This document shows positions 36,291-47,900 of a stretch of DNA of 64,000 nucleotides, one piece after another; within the stretch, counting starts at the first letter, position 1, and every line of letters begins with the position of its first letter. The position numbers were made by a program, and so were the translations under genes. The notes beneath the pieces were generated by a model. The model saw only the letters and a list, made by a program, of their open reading frames with translations, searched no databases and was not told the DNA's origin. Origin of the DNA: Mycteria americana (Eukaryota; Chordata; Aves; Ciconiiformes; Ciconiidae); NCBI RefSeq assembly GCF_035582795.1, contig NC_134366.1, positions 170,884,401 through 170,948,400 of the forward strand, in the 5' to 3' direction.

Positions 36291-38190
36291 ACTAGTCTCT
36301 AATACGGATGTATGTGAAGGGGAGTGGATGAAGGATGGCCGGGTTACCTGCAGGTACTGAAACTGCTGTCATCACCTGTTAATCTAGGGTTTTACAACTC
36401 TACTTGTTGGTTCTTCATACTTAACATAGGCATAGCACAGTGACAGTTAAGGCTCCTAACTGCATTCATAGTGTACAGACAAAGGTGGAAATGCAGTCAC
36501 AGCGAGCACGGTAACAGTTTGACAGCTACAGGATGTGGTCATGTTAAGCAAAAGTGCTATGGCTTGGTTGGTACTGCAGTCAGGAGCTGCTTGTGCTGCA
36601 GCCTGCAATGTGTCTAGTTAATGCTTTAGCAACAGTGCAGCTTCCACCTCCGGCCGTTTCTAGTACCAGGTAATTTAACCTGTTGAGCGGCAGCTAAAGG
36701 CTGTGGCACAATAGGGATCGTGTGCCTTTCACAGCAGAGGACAGTTGTTGAGCTGAAGACTGGGGGAAAAAGGCTGAAATTCTCAGCTAAAGGCCCTTGT
36801 TGGAGGCTAAAGTGAGGATACAATTAAAAGCCGATTGTCTTGCAGTGCTAGGCACCAGGTCTAGGTTGTATAAGGTGTGTAACTTTTTTGCCTTTCTAGA
36901 AAAAAGTTAAGGAGCATCTCTGAAAACTGCTTTGAAGGGTGGGTGTGGAGGATTGTGTAACTTTTACATATGAAAGGAGTAACTTGACAAGTATGTATTT
37001 CTAAAATAACTTTTGAACAGGACTTTTCCTGTCAGCAACTGAGCAAGGTAAGGGCTGTCTTTCTAATGTGTATCCTAAAGTATTAAATGAAAATTATGCA
37101 TTATCAAAATGGTCAAGTGTGTAAGAGGGACTCTGAAGTTGTGTGGGAGGGTCGTTCCACATCTAGACCCACAACATAGGCACTCTGCACTGTCCTGTCT
37201 TCCCACAATGCTGGAGCTCATTTGTTTTTTGAAAGATGCAGGCACCCATGGAAGAATTTAGTCCATGCAACCCCCCTGCTGCTGCTGAGAACTCTCTACT
37301 GAGCTTCCAGAACAGTTCCTGCAAACCACTCAACTGCTACATTCCCCCACCCTTTTTAAAGAGACGTTCCCCTAGGAAAATGGATTCTAGAAGTCTAAAG
37401 GAGTGACACTGAGTAATTACAAGTCACTTACACAGATGATAACACTGACTTGTTCCTGTGCTCCATAGCTGGAGGAAAAACTGCTTTCTGGAAGACTACT
37501 TAAATCCTGGATCTCCTCCTTAGATGCTTACTGTTGCTCCTTAAGTCCTGCATAAGTGAATTCTTAAAAGCTTGCAGATTAGGGTAGGGGGAAAAATTCC
37601 AAGTGGAGAAAAGTCGGCGTGGTTTCCTCTGCAGTGCATGCACACACAAAATACTGTACCCAGAATTTCACTGGTAACACCTTTTTAATAGGTCAAAGTA
37701 ACTGTACAGTTCATTATATTCTTCCTGAGAATAATTTATATCCCTCAACAGCAAAAAGGGAGTGTGGTTTTTATTTTAACAGAACAGATGGCATAACTGG
37801 AAAACCAAGGAAAATCTAATTACACTGCTCTACTGTAACTCCTCCCAGGCAAGATAGACAAAAGGATGGGTTAGTTAACTACAGTGGGTTTAAAATATTC
37901 AACATGGCTTTAATCTGTCTTTATAAATTATATAAAAATGGGGGACATGAATGGTTACAGAACTCCTCTAAATGCAGCTCTGAATTGCTCTGGTACAAAG
38001 CAGCATTTTTGCTTCCAAGGAAAACAACATTGCTACAAAAGAACTGGCACATTATTCTGGTGAAAAAGACGAGAGTTTTCAGTTGTGTTCTACAGCTAGT
38101 TCCAAACAAATGCTTCACACATTCACATAAAAGTAAAAGGCAGGAAGATGAAGAGGGCTTTAGTTTTGTCTTGAAATGACTGAAGTCTTG
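36291..38190. other. Convergent intergenic spacer between RPLP1 and PTK2
   Basis: About 1.9 kb separates the 3' ends of the two convergent genes. No coding frame or transposon was recognised. An alternative distal PTK2 poly(A) signal (TTTATT on plus) occurs at 37770-37775. Confidence 0.6.
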
Positions 38191-38202
38191 AAAATATAGC
38201 TT

Positions 38203-38208
38203 TTTATT
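38203..38208 (-). terminator. PTK2: Candidate PTK2 polyadenylation signal
   Basis: AATAAA on the minus strand (TTTATT on plus), about 510 nt beyond the PTK2 stop codon. A second match at 37770-37775 would lengthen the 3' UTR by about 430 nt. Which is used cannot be told from sequence. Confidence 0.55.
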
Positions 38209-38717
38209 CTTTCTCTGTAAATTGTGATTAGCATATTGCGACGTAAGTGTTCTAATAAAAAAATTCCAGTCTGGATAGTTCATATACTGTGGGCAAGAAT
38301 TCTCAGCCCTGAGGTTTCCCCGAATTCTTCACTTCACAATATCTTTCTCTGATCTGCTGCTTGGAGAGTTCTGGCTCTGAGACCGTAACCCTGTGGCAGC
38401 TCTAGGTTAAGCGTGTCCCATGCGATGGTATAAAACTGAAGTGCGTTCCATAGCCGTGATTTCCCGAGGACTTTCTGTACAAACTTCATCTTGTGATAAT
38501 GCCACTTTTTGAATCCCAGACCAGCTTGGCTTTATGATAAAAACTTGGTTAAACTTCTGTAATGAGAGAGAGCCAACAGCTGTCAGTCAGGTCTGCTGAA
38601 GCAAGAGGTGCTGGAAAGCCAGGACTACACCAGGTTAATCCTCACTGCTGGTGGGAGGTGAAATAACATCCTTTCTCAAGCAGAATTCTTAGACTGATGA
38701 AACTCTTCCCTCAGTAC

Positions 38718-38930
38718 TTAGTGCGGTCTGGACTGACTGATCATTTTCAGTCTGGCTTGATCAATAACATCCAGCAAGTTTTTGGCATCCACAGCCAGAG
38801 CGTGAGCAGCCGTCAGCATTTGCTTTTTGTACTCCTGCTGCAGGCTGGTCATGACATACTGCTGTGCCAGTTTCATCTTGTTAATGAGCTCGGCCAAGTC
38901 CGAGTTCAGCAGCTTCTGTGCCATCTCAAT
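38718..38930 (-). CDS. PTK2: PTK2 last coding exon (FAT helices, stop)
   Basis: Opens [18 protein letters not shown] after the acceptor ttgttgcag and runs 70 residues through [18 protein letters not shown] and [17 protein letters not shown] to the TAA stop at 38720-38718. It forms the last helices of the FAT bundle, which binds paxillin LD motifs. It starts in phase 0. Confidence 0.97.
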   Translation of the reverse strand: MEMAQKLLNSDLAELINKMKLAQQYVMTSLQQEYKKQMLTAAHALAVDAKNLLDVIDQARLKMISQSRPH

Positions 38931-41900
38931 CTGCAACAAGAAGATTAAGTCAACTCTAAGTCATCAGAAGCATTGCACTCATGACAGCGATACTACGGAG
39001 CAACGGCACTATCCACCCTCAATAGCCGCTGCTTGAAGCTGGGGCTGTTACTGTGGGCACCACATGGAGCAGACAGAATTTTGGCACCTGCTGCTGGAGA
39101 TTAAGAGCGGCCTTGTCAGCTGCTGAGCTGCCCACTGTTAAACAGCACCGAGACCCAAATCGCTGGTAATTAATTTTAACCCAGGTCTAGGAATTAACAC
39201 CTTGTTCTAGGTTTCCAAGTCCCTATTACCATCCCCCTTTTTATTACTATTATTAAAGTAGCTCTAAAGTAGTAAAAAATAAAGCAGGTCAAGAAGCCGG
39301 ATACAGGTTACTTAACCACATAGCTGAAGTCAGGATGATTCTCTAAGATGGCACTTAAAGAACCATTCTCTGGCTTTCTCATTGTCGTGCTCATTCAAGG
39401 TTTTGGAGGAAAACAGTTTTACTCCTGACTCATGAACTTCACTGAAAGATCTCAGTCACTTCTCATCCAGAACTAGGTTATTATGGGATATCTCATCAAA
39501 ACCTTCCAGCTTCACCAAGCTATGCTTGATTACCTGTTTAATGACTTTGCGTGCAAGCTGTAGTTTAATGAAAGATTAAACTTGCACTAAGAAGTTCTGT
39601 GTAAGCATTGCTAACAGTTTTTATGTCGACTTCATCCGTGTGCGTGTCATATGCTCTTCAATTACATCCAGTTTGAGCGTCTTCACTTTAGTCAATACAA
39701 GCCTATGTCCACACAGCAATTCGATTCTAATAAAATTAATTTCATGAAGAATTATAACCCGAGAGTTCATACTGCCTAGTGAGTCAAAACATATGCAAAA
39801 AGAGAGCGCCAAACCATGTCCGGATAGCTGTCCTGGCTGGGGCTAACTTGAAACGTAATAGACTGAGCATCAGGTGAAGGGAGCTCTACGTACCTCTCTG
39901 TGGGTGCTTGCAGGAAGCACAGGGAGGGTCTCATCTACTGTTGCCAGTAAGGTTCTTAATGCCAAACCAACCTCCTAAGAACAAAAATAAATTAAGAAAA
40001 TAAAGTTTAAAAACTTGGAATGAACGGATGAGAGACTTGTAGCCAGAGTGCAGGAAGCAAATGATACACTTAATGTCTCATCTGGATCAGAAGGGAGTCA
40101 GAACGTATCTGAGAGACTTTAAAACCCCACTTTCAATTCCATGTTTCACCATCAAAACAAAATGCCAACGGGTTAATTGCAAAAAAGTTCTTTTTAAAAA
40201 GTGAAATGTAAAGAAGATAGTGCACAACTCACTGCCTGGATAAGCACAGGCAAGCTGGGCAATAAAAGCACTGTTACCTACAATACTGTTAACAGTATCC
40301 AACACTCCAGCACTCTGACTGCAAGTTACCACCCCACAAACACTTTCCAGAAAGTTTCTCCTGCGCCACTTGAAGACCTCACTCAGGAGAGAACTAAAAC
40401 ACTGGTTTTAGGAATAGCCTCCGTACCTTTACCATGGGTACATACTCCTCCGGCGGAGCTGGCTGTATTTTACTGGACATTTCTATGACCGCTTTCACCA
40501 GCCCAGTTACATTCTCGTAGACTTTGTCGTTGGAGCGGTCCAGGTTGGCCGTAGGAGGAGGGCTGATTTCCTGCGGCTGAATCTGGAAGCAGAGAGGGGT
40601 TGTTTAACCTCCTGTCCCCAGCAGATGGGGCTCAGCAACTTCCCAACCTCCGCAGACCGCCGGGAAGGTCTCATATTCGCAACAGCCCCCCGCCCGGTCC
40701 CGCTGGGTCCCCTGTCCTGGCTGAGCACGCTCACTCCTGGATCTGAAGGAAGTTTTCTTTAGTTCTTCTGACTGAACCTGATCTGTGAAATGACACTGGG
40801 GAATTTTTCCCAGGATTTCCCTGAAGAGCTTCCAGTATAATTCCCACAACAGAGAAGAAAATAATTTGAGGAACGAGGAGTACGGAGTATTTGACATGTC
40901 TAAGTGGTTCACTACTGATGGACAAGTTCCACTGCTAAAGCAACACTTATCAGGTCCCTCGTTCCAGAAAGTTCTTTTATGCTCCAAAACAATGTCAGAG
41001 TACATAGTTAACATACTGATATAGTAAAGAGGGAATACTGCATTACCTATTATAGTTTTGTTAGTGAAAATGCACAGCAGATTAACAAAAATGGTGTCAC
41101 TGCTACAGGTGGAAACACCAAATGTTTTCATAGTTTGTTTCCAATAGATCAGAAAAAACCCAATAGCTTAAAAATCCTGTAGTCCTTAACTCAAGCAAAA
41201 CTTCCATTGAGTCAGATCTGTCTAGAGTTAAATCCAAGACAGACCAAAATAATCCTGGGTCAGAAAAGAAACAAACTCTGAAAACTTCCTCTGTAAGGAC
41301 CTCGGTATCTCTGCTCCTGAACTGTAAAACTGCAGGCATCCCAGTTTCCTGCAGCTCTTCACTGCTGCGGGATGCCCAAGCAACCACGCAGTGGGAGCAG
41401 AAGGTTAAAAAATTGCTTATTTCCTACTGGTCACACAGCGGCCGCCCACCCTGCTGATCTGAGATGGGTCATGGCGTTTCAGCCCACCACACTGGGTTAC
41501 TACTCGTTCTTACAACTGGTCCTAGCTACAGAGATGTTTCATTGGAAGCACCTGAGATACCACCCTGATGAAACTATGAAATACTTGGATGAAACTTTGT
41601 CTAAGGAAGGAGTGCAGGATTTAGTGCATGGTGATTCCATTTTGTTGCATTTCACTAAGCGGGTACTGACAACTATTACAGAGATTCAATCTAGTGTATT
41701 GATCAGAAAATACCGTAGGAAAAAGAACATTGAAATTGCCTCAATCACCAGTGAAAAGCTGTGATTCTAATTGGTTTCAGCAATCGAGAAGTTAAACGGT
41801 CGTCTGGCAAAGTCACATGCAAAGACATTTTGGAATAGGGCACGTACACACACGCTCACGCACTGCTTACCCTCCATGGCTATGGTTGAGCAGAATGTGG

Positions 41901-44900
41901 GGGAAGGTTAAAGAAATTTACCAAAAGAAGGGAAAAAAGAAAAACAATATTAATAAAACTCAGCAGGAAAAAAACCGAACCAAAACCAAAACATGTGTAG
42001 CAATAAGAGACCAGTTAAAAAGCCTGCAACAAAAATGCATCCTCAACAGTATCGGCAGTCATTCACGTTAGCTCTTGGTCCATTTGTTATGGAAGCACCG
42101 TGTGCTGACGACCTGCTGTGCACCCGCGTAGGAAGTGGAAGTATTTGCCATGCACCCATGCTTACTTTTTACTAAACACATGGGGAAGAGATCATGCAAA
42201 GCTTGACAGGAGCAAGCCAGTCTGGCGAGCAGCAAAGTAGTGAATGGAGTAGAGGGCCTCTGCAACCCTGGTCCCTTTACACAAACAACAGATTTAAGAA
42301 AATGTTGTATTCATCTTCCTGAAACTTTTTTTTTCCCTTTAGAAAAGTCATGATGGGAAATACATAGTCATCTAACTGTGCAGCTCCCGTTCGCGATGCC
42401 TAATCACAGTCGTGCTTAAGAACTACCAAGAACCTGTTCTAGATGGATTATACCCAACCCACTTAATTCCTCCAGCCAGGCCCTAACATTTAAAGAGTAT
42501 GGAAACTGTGTTTCTTAACACTCATGGCTTTTTTGTTTATACACAACATCAACACTACTGCTCCGCAGACTATGAAGTCAAGAGTTTCTTTGTGTGGACT
42601 GCCTGACTTTGCCTCAGCAAGTAACACAAACCCATGTATTTCCTGGTGCATGCCCTGAAGCCTCCTGAGGGCAAGCAGTTCAAATCCTCTTAATTTAATT
42701 TGTATTCTGCAGAAAAGGGAGACTGAAATGGGTGTACAGAAAAGGGAGTCTGAAATGAACCGCAGAAGCATCTTCAGTTTAGGACTGCAGACATTAACAA
42801 AAATATATGCTATTAAAAAATAATGGGCTGTTTTCTTGAAGGGGCATAAACCAATCCAATTTGAAGAAACTCTTGACAGGAAAAAAAGAATCAGCCCTTC
42901 TTTTCTACTGAAGAAGCTATTTAGTACACGAATCTCGTTCACTTGTTATTACTGATGACTTTGGCTGCTCAGGTTGGTTTGCTGTCAAAAGGATGTTATT
43001 TCAGAAAACATTTTTCATGTTCCAGTATCAGCATTCAGAAAGGAAATTTTAGAGAAGCCCAGTTTAGTAACACATCTGTTACTGCTTTTTGACATCTTCT
43101 GAGGCTTGGCAGCTTCAAAAGCACTGGCATCAGTTTATAATAAATAATCCTCAATTTTTTATATCCTCAATAAAAAATCCTCAATCCTAATGCTCAAATT
43201 TGCCACTGCTGTCTACACTGATTCGCAAATATTCTAATAATCTCAGAACAAGAGAGCAAGAGTGAGACAGGCAGGCAGTGGCCAAGATCGATTTGTGCTA
43301 AACATATTGCTTCGATGGCAAGTTTTGAATGCCGTGGTCAGATGAACTGGATTTTTTCTGTATTTTCTTAAACCACCTAAAATAAATGTCGCTTATCACA
43401 ATAGCTGTGTCTACCACAAGATGGATTCCTGTTCTTTACCAGAGGCTCGGCAGGGCTTATATTTGCAGGAGGTTCTCCTTCTGTGAGGAGCTGTACTATT
43501 AGCACTAGCTGTTGTATTACAGCAGGGATTGCCCCGGTGTATTTGCAGAAGCCTGGGCTCTAAGGCAGACCCCATCTCTCTCCTCTTGGGAAACAGACGG
43601 AGCACAGATACATCACATCCTTGGATGCTACTGATGGCACCAACTGACAATGGGAGCGGCCGCAGCAGTGATCCTGCTTTAATGCTCTGGTCAGTAATAC
43701 TGCTGTCAGACCACAGTCTTTGTGGAGGCATATTTGTCTAGCTGCAAAGGTTGTGAAATAAAACAGCCATGTGTATAGATCAGCTGACGGAGAATTCCCC
43801 GGAGAATTCATTACTGACGGAGAATTCCCAACTGCTATTGTATCTAGCTGCTGGAAACTGTTAGCATCAGAAATGGCTCCACTGGTTCCCCTCGGGAGGC
43901 CTTGAGGTCACTCAGGTTTGTTTCCTGAAGATTAGAAAGGTAAAGGAGTCCCAAAGGTAGGGAACAACACCTAGAGGCACAATTTTAAAAGTGAGTGACA
44001 TACTAAGGAGCAGTTCCATTGACACCAACTGCAACAGGGGACAGGATGTTGTGTTTCACTGCACCCTGCAGCATCTCTCTGCTAGAAGACTGAAAAGTTT
44101 CATTTTTGGCTTTATTGCCTATTTACTGATGATGAAAGAACACATTAGAAGGTATCTCAATCACAGGTCAGACAGCCCACTTCCCCTCTTCCCTTGTTCT
44201 CCAGAGCTACCAGGGTTTTAGGAGTCTTGGTGCTGCAACAAGAGCTTTTTGGAGCACCACAGTTCAGACATGCCTCACTTCTCTGTGACTGAGGACAGGA
44301 GACACTTGTACTACCCGAGTAACTGGGAACCCTGGGTGTGCTCCTTCCTGCTTAACAAAGCTGCTGAGCAGGGAGCCTGAGTCCCTACAGGAGTTCTCAT
44401 ATGCTCTTCAAACTAGAATTAGCTCACCTGGGAAAGGTTCTAGGTGAGGAACATGCTGAATCACAGTAATGGAGAATATGAGCATACCAGTTAACTCCCC
44501 ACTTCCCTGGAGAGCTGCCAGTGCATGTTTGCCCTATGACAACATTTATGTGGGAAGTTTAGTCACTTTTGCTTTCCACGGTCTCTACTCCAGGAACAGC
44601 AAACTATCTCAGAGTGGTAATGTTTAATTTTCTGAAGCATATTTTATGTGACACTGAGCAACGTACCTTCACGCCTTCGTTGTAGCTGTCCACAGGGCTG
44701 TTCAGGCTTGCAAGGCTGCCCAAATGGCTGGGGGCTCCAGGGCGGGGAGGTTTCTTTGGTGGAGCTGCATGATCTGGTTAACAAAACAATCTGCATTTTA
44801 GGGGACCAACATATCAGATGTATCTGCATAATTTTGGTCTGTCAACACTACAAAGGCTACACATGCTTTACTGTACTAGCAGAGGAGATGTATATCTTAA

Positions 44901-47900
44901 TGTGTCTTATAGTAAATCCACTGTTTGTAGGAGCTACGCTTTAATCTGTACTTCTACTGAAGAAATGCAGACAGAAGGTTGGGGAAATAATCAAGTTTTC
45001 TTGCAATTAAGAGAACATGGCTGTTCTAGTAAGACACTTTGAAAATCCCTTTGTGGGGCAACTGCTACTCATCTCAGTACACCTGCCCCAAGAGGTCCTC
45101 ACCCCTTCATACCACAGCTGAGTGCCAGACATGCTGCGTATGTCTGGGAAAACTGGACTTCATGGCAGAAATCCTGGGTGTGATTCACTTCAAGAAACCT
45201 AAATTTAGGTGTCTACTTTTGTTTTACATGTCTCAACGCCACACATGGTGAAGTCCTACACAGTGACTCAGCTTCCTCTAGACACTTCCCGCCTGTTGAT
45301 GAAACACTTTTTTGGCTTTGCTGACTACATCTCTGGGGACTGCATGGGGAATTTAAACACGTAGTGCACCGAAACACCTCTGCGTAGTTACCTGGAATTG
45401 AATCCACACCTTGTAGGAAAATACTAGCAAAAATCTTTGTTCACTACTGCTGCTAGAAGACTTGTAATCAAGGATTCAAGTGTATGAATTTACTGCTTAC
45501 CTGGTTTACCCACAGGCTGATATATGTGCTGGTTACCAGCCTATAAAATAAAATATACATTTAGACTAGTTATTACAGTGCTCACAACTTTCATCAACAC
45601 AATCTCAAACACTGAGAGTAGCCAGTTCTCAGCACATTTCCCAACAGTTAAAAATACACCCCTATTCACCATTTCTAGCTAAGCTCCAACTACAGGTGTA
45701 TTACTTAGAGAGTAAGAAAAGAATTTCCATTTCTTTTGTATCACTCACAACAGCCCTGGCCTCTACATTACAGTTTATCCTTCAATATTAATCAAATGTG
45801 GTGGTATATTCACAATAATTTTTAGTCTGTATTCAGAGATCAAACTGTAGAAGTTACAGTGGTGAAGAAGAAATGGCAGTGCAACAACTAGACGACTAAG
45901 GTATCTCTGCACTGCTGAATGGTTTCCATAATGGAAACACATTTCTAAGCTGGTTTACTTTTTGGTTTTGTTGCAAAGCTCTTAGTCAAGGTCAATTTGC
46001 TTATTCATCTGCACATATTTAATAATAGACTGAAGTGATTTTCTTGGTAATTATATTTATACAACCTTCACGCCAACCTCAGTTGCTGAGGCGAGCAGCT
46101 CCAGTGCCGGCAGAATCGGCAGCGGAGCGCTCTAGAGCAGTGCACGGGGGGCGGGGGAGGGGTGTGGGGGTGTGTGTGTCCTGAACCGGGGAAGCCTCAG
46201 GGGAGCAGGGGGATCTGGCAGGAGCCTGCAGCTCCTGCGACAACGGCTGACGAGACCTGGGCGGGACCTGGAGCAACGGCGGCCAAGCGCCCCCCCCCCC
46301 CAACATATGAAGGAAACCCGTGGGGAGCGCCACGACCAGGGCGGGCAAACAGGGCATAGCGCGGCAGTTTGTGCGGCAGGGCACGCAGGAAGGGCACTGA
46401 ACTCTGCCAGCTCGACCAGGGAGCAATGGTATCCACCCGGCAGAAAGCCGTGGCCTCTCTAAGCTCTGCACCCACCACGACTGACGCGGCTTCCCAGACA
46501 GAGCTCCGATGGGAACATGCTGCCACCCGGGTGTCGTCAGGGTGTGCCCTGCTCTCATGCCAGTACCCGATGGCAATAGTGAGCAGACCTGTGGGAGGTG
46601 CCCCCAGGTAGAGGAATTCCTCTGCTTAGTGGCAGAGCTCTGGGAGGAGGTGAGTAGGTTGAGGAGTATCAGGGAGTGCGAGAGAGAGATGGACTACTGG
46701 AACCGCACCCTACCATCCCTGGGACAGGCCCACCAGGCAGACAGGACACATGATATGGAGGATTCCCTATCCTCTCTCCACCCAGCAGAACACAGTGACT
46801 CAAGGGATAGGGGGTAATGGCAACAAGTTCCTGCCCGGCGCAGCAGGCGCGTCTCCTCTGGGACCACCCCACCTTCCCAGGTGCCCTTGCATAATAGGTA
46901 CGAGGCTCTGCAAGTGGAACCAAACAATGATGAGGACGATGGTTCATTTAGGTTGGAGGTGTTGTCAAGGTTAAGTCGGCCTATGCCCTGTGCCAAAACT
47001 GCTTCCATAAAGGAAAAAAAGATGGCTCATTGTCAGAGGAGACTCCCTTCTGAAGGGAACAGAAGGCCCAATAAGCCAGCCAGATCCACTTCTTAGGGAA
47101 GTCTGCTGCCTCCCTGGGGCCCGGGTTAAAGATGTGAAGAGAAAGCTTCCTACCCTGGTACTGCCCTCAGATTATTATCCATTATTGCCTTTTTATGTAG
47201 GCAGAGATGAAGTTGCAGTAAGAAGTCCAAGGGCAATCACGAGAGACTTCAGGGCCCTGGGACGACTGGTTAAGGGATCAGGAGCACCAGTAGCGTTCTC
47301 CTCTATCCTTCCAGTTGCAGGGAATGGTGAGGGAAGAAACAGGAAGAGCCAACAGATCAATACCTGGCTCCAAGCCTGGTGTCACTGGCAGAATTTTGGA
47401 TTTTTTAATCATGGGTTGGTCTATGCAACACCAGGCCTGCTGGCAACAGACGGGGTACACCTGTCTCAAAGGGGGAAAAGGAGCTTTGTGCAGGAGTTAG
47501 CAGGGCTTATTGACGGAGCTTTAAACTAGATTTGAAGGGGGAAAGGGATAAAACCAGGCTCTCTAGAGATAAGCCTGGGGGCAGCACACCAATGTTTGAG
47601 GGACAGCGTGCTAGCAAGGTCCTTCAGTCTGCTCCACAATGTGCTGAGTACACTGGAGCACATTTGAAATGTCTTTACAGTAATGCTGGTCACTTTTTCA
47701 GAGTCATCTCTTAAGAATGCAGGAGCAGGCAATTCCAAAATGTCTGAACTCAAACAAGTAGGGCAGAAGGCCAGCTTGGCTGAGCAGGGATCTTCTTCTA
47801 GAACTTAAGTGGAAAAAGAAAGTGTATGGACATTGGAAGCAAGAACGGGTGACAGAGAAGGACTACAGAGATGCTGTTTGCCACTGTAGGGAGAAAATTC

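Larger units (their letters stand above)
40583..44666 (-). other. PTK2: PTK2 intron containing the PWR microexon
   Basis: About 4.1 kb. Besides the 9-nt microexon it contains small local duplications at 42710-42757 and 43783-43830. A 130-residue plus-strand frame at 41372-41764 has no recognised homologue. Confidence 0.8.

Noticed and set aside
38718-38939. Reading the final PTK2 frame from the upstream ATG (MLQIEMAQ)
   Set aside because: The first three codons are intron sequence; the acceptor tgcag ends just before ATTGAG, so the exon starts at Ile.
40604-41131. 175-codon minus-strand frame next to a PTK2 exon
   Set aside because: It ends before the exon acceptor, is not in frame with it, and resembles no known PTK2 isoform or domain. 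Probably chance.
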